A DNA stretch of 51,446 nt from MGBC163016 sp964631345 (GTDB lineage: Bacteria; Actinomycetota; Coriobacteriia; Coriobacteriales; Eggerthellaceae): positions 1 through 51,446 of the forward strand of contig CAZVWE010000012.1 in NCBI GenBank assembly GCA_964631345.1. The letters are read 5' to 3'. Of this stretch, positions 33,836 to 42,465 are shown in pieces. The translations under genes were made by a program, and so were the position numbers. Position 1 is the first letter of the stretch. Every line of letters starts with the position of its first letter. The notes under the pieces are model-generated. The model had not been told where the DNA came from, did not search any database, and worked only from the letters and a program-made list of their open reading frames with translations.

Positions 33836-34636
33836 TTATTTTCGCTTTAACGGAAAATCGCCTAGATTCAAACTTTCTTCTAATTTGACATCTTTTTCAA
33901 CGCTTTCATAACCATCGGCTGAAATGATCAAGTGGTATTCATCGGCATCTATATGGCGGAATAGAAAATCACCGAAATCATCGGTTTCCACTGTTAACTC
34001 GACACCTGACGAGTTGGTAAGTTTAATGACGGCACCTTCGATAACTTCATCTATTTCCGGATCCCAAACTTCACCTGCCAAAAAAAGCTTAGGTATATTT
34101 AGATAATACACACGAGCTCCGGCCGCAGAATCAGTTATAGTTTCAGCTTGAGCAATCAAATCGGCAAGATCTTCCTCCTCGCCAAATTGCAAAGCGCCTA
34201 CACCGCAAAGATCAACACAATGCGGAAGCATTCCGCGATCCACTAAATGTGCGCATCCTGTACATTTTTGTGCTACATCAGCTTCTTCATTCCAATAGAT
34301 TGCGCCATAAGGACATGCATCTGCAAGCGCTTTATTGCCTTTTGCCTTAATAGGATCAATGATAATCAGACCGTCCTCACGCTGATAAACTGCGTCACCG
34401 CCAACCTCTTTACATGCCGGATTACTGCAGTGATTGCACATATGGGGCAGATACTCAACACGAACCTTCGGAAATTGCCCTACCGTTTTTTGATCGACTT
34501 TCATCCAGAAATGTCCGATATCAGGCTGCGGAAGAGAGTAAGGCAGCCATTCATTGTCGACCATTTCATCTTTGCAAGCCAGTTGACACCCATGGCAGCC
34601 ATTGCATTTGCGCAGATCGATAACAAACGCTTTCAT
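33836..34636 (-). CDS. Iron-sulfur beta subunit of a transhydroxylase-like molybdoenzyme
   Basis: The 266-residue protein starts at ATG 34636 after AAGGAGG. The N-terminal 190 residues are a DmsB/NrfC-type ferredoxin with CNGCHGCQLAC, CNHCSNPAC, CPYGAIYW and CTGCAHLVDRG clusters. The last 80 residues form a carboxypeptidase-regulatory/Cna_B-like beta domain (FLAGEVWDPE, TDDFGDFLFRHIDADEY). This fusion is characteristic of the small subunit of pyrogallol-phloroglucinol transhydroxylase and its relatives. It would pass electrons to or from the alpha subunit. There is no signal peptide, so the location is cytoplasmic. Confidence 0.88.
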   Translation of the reverse strand: MKAFVIDLRKCNGCHGCQLACKDEMVDNEWLPYSLPQPDIGHFWMKVDQKTVGQFPKVRVEYLPHMCNHCSNPACKEVGGDAVYQREDGLIIIDPIKAKGNKALADACPYGAIYWNEEADVAQKCTGCAHLVDRGMLPHCVDLCGVGALQFGEEEDLADLIAQAETITDSAAGARVYYLNIPKLFLAGEVWDPEIDEVIEGAVIKLTNSSGVELTVETDDFGDFLFRHIDADEYHLIISADGYESVEKDVKLEESLNLGDFPLKRK

Positions 34637-34647
34637 AGCTTTCCTCC

Positions 34648-37374
34648 TTATTCTTTGATCCAATTATCAAGACTTACGCCGACACCCTCATCCAAAGTAC
34701 GATTGAATGCATCGGGATACGCGGCTGCCAGTGCCTCCAGATCAGCTTTTTCAACTCCAACTAAAAAGCCTGAAGTAACTTCGCCAGAACAGTTCTTCGA
34801 CACAACATTGCTAGGTGCAAGCAAGTTATTCGCACCACCACGATCACTCTCGCCGGGAACAATGGGGTCAAGTCGAGCACCATGATCTTGCAATATAACA
34901 CCTGGTCGTATGCGCTCAGTCACATATACTCCACCCAAAACCCAACCTTTATCGTTGAAAATACGAACCACATCACCCGTCTTAACGCCAAGTGATTCGG
35001 CGTCTTTTGGATGAATCCATGCGGGCTCATACTGGTAACCATCAGGGCCTACAATCTTGCAGGTCTCTATTTCGCGCAACCAAGGCACATCATCAAGCTG
35101 GGCATGCACGCGCCACCTAGGATGATTGGACTCAAGCAAGAAGGGATATTTTTTAGCGCGAGGATGCTGACGGCTTTCAGAGTGCGTCTCACCAACAGAA
35201 ATGTAGTGCGGATAAGGCTTGCGCTCTTCATCATCGGGGAAGTTTGCCGCTAAAGATTCTGAATAGAATTCCAGCTTTCCTGTTGGAGTAGACAACGGAT
35301 GGCCTTCGGGATCTTTATAAAATTCCTCGAACCCGCGCGGTTCGTTTTCCCAACCGATTTTGGTAGGTACAACAAAGTTTTCCTTCTCGCAAAATTCTTC
35401 ATAGGAAACAGCATCTTGAATTCCTGAATTATCGAAGCCTTTGCGAATCCATTCTTCCTCTGTAAGCCCTTCGGAGAACTCCTCATACATATCGAGTTTT
35501 TTGGCAACTTCAGCCACTGCTTCCCAATCAGATTTAGATTCATACAACGGAGTTATGCACTGCTTCTCTAAAAACGCCATGATGTAATTTCCATTGTGTA
35601 GATCAATGGAAATATCGTTGGTTTCGAATCCAGTATTGGTTGGAAGTATGATGTCGGCAAAAAGGCAATCGTTTTCGAGCCAAACATGTTGAGCCACGAT
35701 AGTTTCGATGCTCGGTTGACGCAGCGCATCGATGTATTCATTACCGCCATTCCAGCACGTAGACCAACATGGGCAATCGGTCCAGATCATATGAACTGTG
35801 GTACCAGCTTTTTTAGTTGGATACCGATATTTATTAAATTGGTCTTCACGCGGCCAGCCATTTGACGTCGTGCCATACCATGTAAGCGGATGATCCACAT
35901 CGTAATCGCCCATGAGCGCTTTCGGAATTAGTGTTTTCGGAATGAAGCCTTCACGGAAATTATAAGTAGTGGACTTATTAGCGTTAAATCCACGATAGGC
36001 CGCACCAAATTGCGGATGAAGACTCGGTGCCGGACAGGCAGAAGTCTGAGGTCTTCCGAAAAGATTCCATTCGATAAACTTCATGAAATTGCGGCCAGGA
36101 GCACCAAGGCCTTGCATGGCCAACAACACCACCTCAAAACGAGCCGGCTCATGAGAATAGGTAGAACGAATGTAGGAACCTCCATTACAGTGAGCGATAG
36201 ACGTTGCTTCTTTATGCATTTTACGAGCAAGCGCTTTTATAGTACGAGCGGGCACACCGCATATCTCCTCAGCCCATTTCGGTGTTTTCTCTATACCATC
36301 GTCATAGCCCATAATATGAGCTTGAACCCAATCGAATCCGACGGAGTGCGTATCAATGTATTCCTTATCCCAAAGATCTTCCTGAAGCCATGTATGAATA
36401 ATGGCGCATTGAAGAGCCGTATCAGTATTGGGATAAACCGGAATCCACTTATCGGCATGGACTGCTGCTCCGTAGTTCACATCAGGACAGATATATATTT
36501 GCTTTACACCAATTTCAGTAAGCCAATTACAGTAACGGCTTGGCAAATGACCATGCCATCCCCATGTGGTGGTCTCCATGTCGCATCCCCAGAACAGCAA
36601 ATTCTGAGTATTTTCGGCAATATCGAGTAATAGGTTTTGAATATTACCTTGTCCTACAGGATCACATCCCCAAATATGTTTTGCGCCCCAATACCAACCT
36701 TCCCAACTATCAGCGTTACGCGCTTGGTATGTAAAGCCTCCCATTTTAGAGAAAAGATTCATTTGAGCACTATGCGTCGCGTGCAAGACTTTGGTTTCCC
36801 CATGGCCATCTCCTTGACAAAGAATGCCATAAGGACCATAGACCTCATGGATTCGCTTTATCTCGTTAGCGATAATGTTGGTAGCTTCATCCCATGAAAT
36901 ACGAACGAACTTACTTTTACCGCGATTTTGCGTATTGCGCTCTCCTTGTGGATCCCAGTCTTCACGCTTTAATGGATATGGAATTCTATTTGGCGAATAA
37001 GCACGCTTTTTATAAACAATGGAAAACGGAGCGATGTCCGACTTCTCGGCCGGCTCAAATTGGCTTCCTCGTGCTTTAATGACCCAAGGGTTCATGAACT
37101 CTTTGGAATAATCGCGTCCATACGGCATAGGACGCGTGCGTATAATCTTGTCGTCTTTTACGTCTATTTGGGCAACCATGGCTCCTATCCCGCATGCGCC
37201 AAATGCCGTATTTTTGATACAAGTCTCTTCTTCTGTTGATCTACCAGTAAGCACTGCTCCTGTTCGCCTATCACTAGGCACTGCGCTTTCTGATGCTCTA
37301 CCAGTAAGCGCTGCGTTTTCGAATGAACTTTCCGATGATTTTTCAGATGGTTTTTCAGGCGTTTCAGTCTGCAT
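34648..37374 (-). CDS. Molybdopterin transhydroxylase/dehydroxylase-like alpha subunit
   Basis: This 908-residue DMSO reductase-family enzyme shows WDEA (161-164), GDGHGETK (188-195), NADSWEGWYWGA (220-231), FWGCDMETT and HADKWIPVYPNTD. By my recollection of pyrogallol transhydroxylase, its His144, Asp174 and Ser175 (Mo ligand) correspond to H191, D222 and S223 here. There is no N-terminal [4Fe-4S] motif and no Tat signal, as in that cytosolic enzyme. Residues 1-50 are an extra Ser/Glu-rich stretch with a repeated LTGR-S/A-E element. The closest known roles are transhydroxylation of polyphenols and catechol dehydroxylation. The substrate is not determined. GAAGGAGG precedes the ATG. Confidence 0.88.
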   Translation of the reverse strand: MQTETPEKPSEKSSESSFENAALTGRASESAVPSDRRTGAVLTGRSTEEETCIKNTAFGACGIGAMVAQIDVKDDKIIRTRPMPYGRDYSKEFMNPWVIKARGSQFEPAEKSDIAPFSIVYKKRAYSPNRIPYPLKREDWDPQGERNTQNRGKSKFVRISWDEATNIIANEIKRIHEVYGPYGILCQGDGHGETKVLHATHSAQMNLFSKMGGFTYQARNADSWEGWYWGAKHIWGCDPVGQGNIQNLLLDIAENTQNLLFWGCDMETTTWGWHGHLPSRYCNWLTEIGVKQIYICPDVNYGAAVHADKWIPVYPNTDTALQCAIIHTWLQEDLWDKEYIDTHSVGFDWVQAHIMGYDDGIEKTPKWAEEICGVPARTIKALARKMHKEATSIAHCNGGSYIRSTYSHEPARFEVVLLAMQGLGAPGRNFMKFIEWNLFGRPQTSACPAPSLHPQFGAAYRGFNANKSTTYNFREGFIPKTLIPKALMGDYDVDHPLTWYGTTSNGWPREDQFNKYRYPTKKAGTTVHMIWTDCPCWSTCWNGGNEYIDALRQPSIETIVAQHVWLENDCLFADIILPTNTGFETNDISIDLHNGNYIMAFLEKQCITPLYESKSDWEAVAEVAKKLDMYEEFSEGLTEEEWIRKGFDNSGIQDAVSYEEFCEKENFVVPTKIGWENEPRGFEEFYKDPEGHPLSTPTGKLEFYSESLAANFPDDEERKPYPHYISVGETHSESRQHPRAKKYPFLLESNHPRWRVHAQLDDVPWLREIETCKIVGPDGYQYEPAWIHPKDAESLGVKTGDVVRIFNDKGWVLGGVYVTERIRPGVILQDHGARLDPIVPGESDRGGANNLLAPSNVVSKNCSGEVTSGFLVGVEKADLEALAAAYPDAFNRTLDEGVGVSLDNWIKE

Positions 37375-37386
37375 TTTCTCTCCTCC

Positions 37387-37549
37387 TTCAAACTATACGA
37401 TGGCTGTGGTTCCGCAATGGTCTTGGGCGGCTGAACATTATTGGCGGCTTAGCCTTGAACGGTTTGGGCGGCTTGTACCTCTAGGATGGCTTAAGCTTTA
37501 GTGTCCTGAGCGGCTTGGACAGCTTAGGCTTAGAACTGTGGACGCAGAG
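37387..37549 (-). other. Degenerate GGCGGCTT-repeat spacer in the molybdoenzyme operon
   Basis: The 175-bp gap between the zinc-ribbon and alpha-subunit genes contains at least four variants of GGCGGCTT (near 37426, 37443, 37468, 37510). In the zinc-ribbon frame it would read as a Lys/Pro-rich tail interrupted by stops. It may be a decayed extension of that protein. Confidence 0.4.
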
Positions 37550-37834
37550 TTATTCTTTTGGTGTGCTAAATTGCGTTGGAGCTTTTGGTATAGAAGAACC
37601 CGGAGCGGGTGGAACACCATTACCAGTACTTGGAGCACCCGGAGCTTTAGGAATATTAGATGGCGCTGACGGTACAGACATGCCTGGAGCAACCGGGGCT
37701 GACGGAGTAGCCGGCTCACTCATAACCGGAAGCTTTGCGCCGCATTCTTTGCATACTTCATTATGGATATCGTTTTCGACTCCGCATTCAGGACACATTT
37801 TTCCTAAATCTACTTCGGGAGGTCTAAAACACAT
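37550..37834 (-). CDS. Zinc-ribbon protein with Pro/Ala-rich tail
   Basis: The 94-residue protein has a zinc ribbon CPECG...CKECG (residues 14-32). A tail rich in Pro, Ala and Ser follows, with repeats such as VPSAPSNIPKAPGAP. GGGGGA precedes ATG 37834. It is the first gene of the molybdoenzyme operon, 175 bp before the alpha subunit. It might help maturation or tether the complex; this is a guess from position. Confidence 0.7.
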   Translation of the reverse strand: MCFRPPEVDLGKMCPECGVENDIHNEVCKECGAKLPVMSEPATPSAPVAPGMSVPSAPSNIPKAPGAPSTGNGVPPAPGSSIPKAPTQFSTPKE

Positions 37835-37966
37835 AGCAAAATCCCCCTTATCCCTCTAAAAACTTGAAGTTTTCACTGATACCGGTTGGCATCTACATAC
37901 AAAGAAATATAGAAAGAGGGAATGACAAGAACAATAAATAAATCGTATAATATGAATATATTTAGT

Positions 37967-37979
37967 TTCCAATTTGGAA
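37967..37979. promoter_or_regulatory. LysR-type T-N11-A box in the divergent promoter
   Basis: TTCCAA-T-TTGGAA is a perfect 13-bp dyad of T-N11-A form. It lies 25 bp before the LysR ATG and about 130 bp before the zinc-ribbon gene, in the only shared control region. Confidence 0.6.
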
Positions 37980-38004
37980 TATAGCAAGGGTTTAATAGGT
38001 TTTT

Positions 38005-38985
38005 ATGGGCTATGTCAATCTTCCTTCTGCTTACACAGAGAAAATACTGTCTATAAAATTTGAGTCACTTTTAGAACTCACATTATTTTTAGACCATCCC
38101 ACTTTGCAAGCTGTTGCCGAAAAGCTAGAAATCTCACAGCCTACACTGAGCAAACACTTAGCCAAACTTGAAAAGGATATTGGCTTTCAGCTTTTCCAGC
38201 ATGATTACAAGCTGACGCTAACGCCTGCAGGAAGAAGATTTGCGGTTTATGCAACATCAATTCTTGAGCATTTCATACGAAGCGTTCAAGAATGCGCCGA
38301 ACAAGTAGGGCAAGCTCCATCTTTCTTAAGGATTCAAGAAAATGATTTGACTTTCGCTGGCCAAGAATCGTTCAACCGAATCTTGAATCGCTTTATGTCT
38401 ATGCATGAAGGATATGATTTTACCCTTATTGCAAAAAGTCCTCATGACGTAGATTGGGTGTTACAAGAAGGGATTATGGACATTTGCTTTTGGAATGAAT
38501 TTGGAGATATTGAAGAAATAATCGCTAGATATCGAAAAAAGGGTGTCGGACTTCTTTATTTATCAAGCGAACGCGTCATAGTATGGGCTAAACGTAACCA
38601 TCGCATCTTTCTAAATGACAGTATTCGCGCCGCAGATGTAAGCCACGAACGCATTATGACCATGTCTTCACCGCGGTCACCTCAAGACATGTCACTTTCA
38701 GAACGTCTTTTCAAGACACCTGAATATCAAAAACTTCCATTGAAACGAGATGTTCGCACTGCAGAAAAACGTGCAACGTTTTTAATGATGGATCCTAGGG
38801 AAAGCATATATCTTCTTCCGGAATCGTTCAGTCATATTCCATACATTTATGAGCGCACCAGTATGGCATGGCGTCCCATAGATGACGGCACTGCTATCCA
38901 TCATATGTTCCTTGCATACGATATTTATTCTGAAAATAGGTGTGTTAAAGAATTCATTGATTACTTTATAGGGGAATCGTCCTGA
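38005..38985 (+). CDS. LysR-family regulator of the molybdoenzyme operon
   Basis: This 326-residue protein has an N-terminal LysR HTH (LQAVAEKLEISQPTLSKHLA, then FQLFQHDYKLTLTPAG), shifted about 20 residues by an N-terminal extension. A substrate-binding-like effector domain follows. It is divergent from the molybdoenzyme operon. In gut Coriobacteriia such regulators often control catechol-type dehydroxylases in response to substrate. The stop is 11 bp before the right 85-bp repeat. Confidence 0.88.
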   Translation: MGYVNLPSAYTEKILSIKFESLLELTLFLDHPTLQAVAEKLEISQPTLSKHLAKLEKDIGFQLFQHDYKLTLTPAGRRFAVYATSILEHFIRSVQECAEQVGQAPSFLRIQENDLTFAGQESFNRILNRFMSMHEGYDFTLIAKSPHDVDWVLQEGIMDICFWNEFGDIEEIIARYRKKGVGLLYLSSERVIVWAKRNHRIFLNDSIRAADVSHERIMTMSSPRSPQDMSLSERLFKTPEYQKLPLKRDVRTAEKRATFLMMDPRESIYLLPESFSHIPYIYERTSMAWRPIDDGTAIHHMFLAYDIYSENRCVKEFIDYFIGESS

Positions 38986-38995
38986 TCTTGACTGA

Positions 38996-39080
38996 TTCTC
39001 GACTCATCATATAAAGTCAAAAAGATCAGCGCGCCACATGTGTAACTTTGAGCAAGCGATCTTATGCTGTCAGAATATTG
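38996..39080 (+). repeat. 85-bp direct repeat, right copy
   Basis: Pairs with 33260-33344 (79 of 85 positions identical by eye, same orientation). It begins 11 bp after the LysR stop. Confidence 0.9.
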
Positions 39081-39549
39081 TGATATGTCGACCTACACCT
39101 ACCTGAGTAATGAAGCGATTAGTGAATGCAGGCTCGTTTTTGTCTCAGCAATCTTCTGAATGTTGAAAAGTCCCAGTCGCTTTTCAAAAGTAAAGACATG
39201 CAAGAAGATTCGCTGATCTTCTTCTATTGAGCTGATAAAAACTAAAACAACCAAAAGCAAGGTTGCGTGATGGATCAGTTGCCCATACGGTACGGATTGC
39301 TGGAATCCATATATCTCACTCATAACTTCTATAGATCATATGTGATCAAAAGCCAAAGGTAAAGTTCGAGAGGAACTTATCGAGAGAAGGCTTATCGAAC
39401 AACCAATGGTCACTTCCGCCTCAGATTTTCGACACAGCTCTATCGTAACCGTCGTATTATAAGTCTCAGGGCTTCGCGCTAGTGTGAACAACCCATCCAG
39501 ATATTATTGCGACGAGGAATGTTGAAGCAACAACACCTAGGCAATAGCG
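39081..39549. other. Gap with palindrome copy 5 and DNA shared with the abiEi locus
   Basis: No gene is supported. The gap holds the palindrome at 39163-39187. From about 39420 it also holds sequence similar to 26990-27130, including ATCGTAACCGT and ATATTATTGCGAC. That block is the shared downstream flank of both abiEii copies. Confidence 0.55.
39163..39187. repeat. Dispersed 25-bp palindrome, copy 5
   Basis: TTGAAAAG and CTTTTCAA are perfect 8-bp arms around a 9-nt loop, in the same orientation as copy 3. Confidence 0.8.
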
Positions 39550-40256
39550 CTAATCATGAGCATGACCCGCGTTCTTCGCTTTGCTACACAGGACACGAAC
39601 CGCATCGAGGGCGTTTTCCCATGCAACTTCTGAAGCAAAATCGTTTCTGCTCTGATAGCGCGTCCAATGAGCAACCATATCCTTACTGCAAGCCAATGCG
39701 TCAATCACGGAATCGTAATTCGCTAACGTGACATCATGATTTCTCGTCCTAGCTGTTGCCGCGACAGCCTCTGCCAGAGTCTCAAAATCAATATCTACTT
39801 CGATGTTTGAGAGCGCCCACATGTCATAGAAATCTCTCATGCGTGTGTTAAACGTTGAGCGCACAAGCATAGTCTCAATCTTCTCCGCAAGCACGGTTTC
39901 GACATTGTAGGCAAGAATGTCAATATCACGATCTTCGAACATGAGGCGATATGCATAGTTGATTGCAGATGACGTGAGCGCGTCCCCTGTGGATACATCG
40001 AGCTTCATTGGGATATCCATCTTGTCGAGATGGGCGCGGATCTCGACGCGAACTCCTCCGTATTCTGAGTCTTCCATAATCCCGTATGCGTCTTCAACAT
40101 CGAAGGTCATGCCATCTTCTAAAGGGATAACTGCAATGTCTTTCGCCATCTTAGCGGCACTCTCGACATTAAGCGCCATGTTCAGCATGGTCACATCGGT
40201 ATCGCGCGTCATTCGCTGACCGATATCTGGAGTGTCAACACTTCTTTGGACATTTT
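39550..40256 (-). pseudogene. abiEii: AbiEii toxin, N-terminus removed by IS3 insertion
   Basis: The frame enters from the IS end and continues with DIGQRMTRDTDVTMLN, a nucleotidyltransferase D-x-D motif. GVRVEIRAHLDKMDIPMKLD, the AEKIETMLVRSTFNTRMRDF block and DMWALSN follow, all AbiEii features, to the stop at 39550. The first 45-50 residues, including the Gly-Gly motif of the active site, are missing. No antitoxin gene adjoins it. Parts retained here are those deleted at 26961-27197. Confidence 0.82.
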
Positions 40257-41093
40257 CTAGATGCACAAACCAGCCTCTCTGAACTCCATTGGCGACATGT
40301 ACCCGAGCGTAGAATGAAGGCGTATCTTGTTGTACCAATGAACATAGTCGTTGAGCTTCACTTGGAGATCGTGAAGGCTCGCGAATGCCTCTTGGTAGAC
40401 AAACTCCTCTTTGAGCGTCTCGTTGACCGACTCGTCCACCGCGTTATCGTAAGGACAGCCCTTCTTAGACAGCGACCGCCTTATCGAGAACACCTCCAAC
40501 AGCTCGTCGATCTCGGCATTGTCGAACTCCGATCCCCTATCGGTATGGAAGACATCAATGTCGGAAATTGGAAAGTCAAGCGTTGCAAAGGACGATTTGA
40601 CCAGGCGCGCATCCTTCCGCTCTCCTGCGGCATGCCCCACAATCTCCCGGTTGTAAAGGTCCACGAGCAGGCAGATGTAGTTCCACCCATTGCCCACCCT
40701 CACGTACGTCAAATCCGAGCAGATGTGTGTATGGGGTCTGTATCCAGAGAATACCTGCGAGATGATGTTCGGCATGTCCGACTGGTTTGCCTTGGCCCTT
40801 GCCTTGGGTGCCTTCTTGTTCTTGCGAATGCAGCAGAGACCGTTCGCCTTGAGGGCGTTGCCGATGCGGCGCCTGGATGCCGTCTTGCCCCGCCTCTCGA
40901 GCACGGCCTTTATCCTTCGCGTGCCGTATCTCCCGCGATTCTCCTTGAATATGGATACCACTTCCTCCTCGATCGGGTCTTTCTCCTTCGGCCTGTCCCC
41001 GTGGCTTACCATGTAGTAGTAGGTCGCACGTGCTACGCCCAGGATCTCGCATTGCGCTGATATAGGATAAAGGTGGGCGTTCTTCTTTATCAC
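40257..41093 (-). CDS. IS3 transposase OrfB (DDE integrase)
   Basis: The 278-residue product has an HTH_21 region followed by the rve core. DDE residues are in CSDLTYVRV, VFHTDRGSEFDN and the E of NAVDESVNETLKEE, and the end is WYNKIRLHSTLGYMSP. It starts at GTG two bases after the orfA stop. A CAAAAG stretch just before could support -1 frameshifting to make OrfAB. The gene is intact. Confidence 0.92.
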   Translation of the reverse strand: MIKKNAHLYPISAQCEILGVARATYYYMVSHGDRPKEKDPIEEEVVSIFKENRGRYGTRRIKAVLERRGKTASRRRIGNALKANGLCCIRKNKKAPKARAKANQSDMPNIISQVFSGYRPHTHICSDLTYVRVGNGWNYICLLVDLYNREIVGHAAGERKDARLVKSSFATLDFPISDIDVFHTDRGSEFDNAEIDELLEVFSIRRSLSKKGCPYDNAVDESVNETLKEEFVYQEAFASLHDLQVKLNDYVHWYNKIRLHSTLGYMSPMEFREAGLCI

Positions 41094-41095
41094 TT

Positions 41096-41383
41096 CTACT
41101 TTTGTGCGAATATCAGCGCAGCCTGTTTTAAAACATCGACCTCCATGCGAAGCCGCTTGTTCTCCTTCTCAAGGTCGAGCAGCCTCTGCTTCTCGGGCGT
41201 GCGGTTGTCCTTTGCGCGGGTGGAGCCGCTCTCCTCTATGCGCTTTACCCATCTGCAAACGGTCGAATGCCCTAGGTCGTATTCCGCCTCGATGTCCCTG
41301 AGCGACTTTCCCGCATGGTAGAGGTCGACGATTTGACGCTTGAACTCTTCTGTGAAGTGCCTGGGGTGCTTGGGGTCTCTCAT
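41096..41383 (-). CDS. IS3 transposase OrfA
   Basis: This 95-residue HTH protein (RHFTEEFKRQIVDLYHAGKS, STVCRWVKRIEE) ends in a leucine-zipper-like helix (LLDLEKENKRLRMEVDVLKQ), typical of IS3 OrfA. Confidence 0.92.
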   Translation of the reverse strand: MRDPKHPRHFTEEFKRQIVDLYHAGKSLRDIEAEYDLGHSTVCRWVKRIEESGSTRAKDNRTPEKQRLLDLEKENKRLRMEVDVLKQAALIFAQK

Positions 41384-41420
41384 GTATCATCTCTTTGGGT
41401 AAAATCTCTCATTATTGTGT

Positions 41421-41648
41421 CTAAGTTAGTATAACCACTCCACCTATGGCTTCCTCATCATGGTGCACGAGCGAGTCCAGGCTTATGTCGAAGATCTCTG
41501 CCATCCTTGTCGCATTAACGAGATCGGGTATCGCTTCTCCCGATTCCCATTTGGCGACCGTCTGTCTGGCCACTCCGATCTCCTGTGCCAGCTCTTCTTG
41601 AGTCAAGCCCTTCCTTGTCCTGAGCGATAGGACGTTCTGACCAATCAT
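41421..41648 (-). pseudogene. XRE regulator truncated by the IS3 element
   Basis: ATG 41648 has GGAGG 10 nt upstream (ATG 41657 is too close to it). The HTH is intact (LSLRTRKGLTQEELAQEIGV, WESGEAIPDL). After HHDEEAIGG the frame runs into the IS end (VVILT, stop). Relatives usually continue into a further domain after this point, so the C-terminal part has been lost. Confidence 0.7.
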
Positions 41649-41657
41649 ATCTTTCAT

Positions 41658-42188
41658 ACCTCCAAGAGAACTCTAACCAAGGCAATTGCCAAACACTACC
41701 AACCAAACATGGAACATCCGATCCCTCAATGTAATGTTCAGATAGCATTATCCGATTCACATAAGGACTCTGTCGTTCCAAGTGGAGCCCAGATTGTTCA
41801 TCAGATAGCATCACTAAGGTTTTTACACCCATGCCAAATTCCGGGAAAGACAAGGCTGCTGATGCTGTTTACTAATCGCTCTGATGCTGTCGACAGAGTT
41901 GTTCAGTATGTTGAAATAGGGCAGTTTTGACCTCAAATTGCAACATCACGCGAAATCTTTACACCCTTATCCAAGCTGGGAAAACTTGAAATAATAAGAT
42001 CGATTTTGAGAGTGAGTACAAAATGATGCTATCGCAGGGCTATAGGAACGAAATTCATTCCCGACAATCGTTGCGGCGGGTTTGCAGCACTATTCCAGTG
42101 AACTTTTTTGGGCAGCTTTGTGCAACCGTGGACAGGTATGAACAACTAAAGCGACAGAACTGACATATTGCAACATCTACAAGCAAAA
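41658..42188. other. Gap of about 530 bp without a supported gene
   Basis: A 73-codon plus-strand frame (41709-41930) has no recognisable match. An 11-bp direct repeat ATTGCAACATC lies at 41937-41947 and 42167-42177. Probably decayed DNA between the IS remnant and the att array. Confidence 0.45.
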
Positions 42189-42216
42189 ACGGCTTAGCGA
42201 TGGTTCGCTAAGCCGT
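42189..42216 (-). terminator. Strong minus-strand intrinsic terminator
   Basis: ACGGCTTAGCGA and its exact complement form a 12-bp stem with a 4-nt loop; on the minus strand a TTTTTG run follows. It lies just beyond the leftmost att-like core. It could be the original terminator of the gene now at the right edge. Confidence 0.8.
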
Positions 42217-42344
42217 AGATTCGTGTCAAACCAAAGTGAGAGAAATCCTAACTGGTTTACAAAAATCGTGTCAGAAAAGTTCACGTATTTACAAAGAAGT
42301 TCAAAGGTGCAAACTAAAGAAAATAGTGCCTTTGACCAGGCGTA

Positions 42345-42356
42345 TTACTCCCACTC
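42345..42356 (-). other. att-like core 1 (degenerate)
   Basis: Minus strand GAGTGGGAGTAA (Glu-Trp-Glu-stop). It resembles the cores at 43659, 47528 and 51392 but with GAG for GAA. GGGACAAA repeats lie 110-185 bp to its right. Confidence 0.45.
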
Positions 42357-42465
42357 TTTCCCGCACGTTTACTACCATGCCATTCCAGTGAACTCTAATT
42401 GGGTGGTTGGACTTAGCCGTTTTGTCACCGAATCCCGCCTCGTATCTTCGCGTGGGCGCTTGGGA

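Larger units (their letters stand above)
40257..41435 (-). mobile_element. IS3-family insertion sequence
   Basis: It contains overlapping-type orfA and orfB. The ends are placed by the gene disruptions: the left end near 40257 (adjoining the abiEii remnant) and the right end near 41421-41435 (inside the xre gene). Terminal sequences read inward, TAGATGCACAAA and TTAGACACAAT, are only weakly similar, so exact tips are uncertain. Confidence 0.85.

Noticed and set aside
40314..41060. 248-codon plus-strand frame opposite the transposase
   Set aside because: It is antisense to IS3 orfB, and its composition mirrors the transposase codons.
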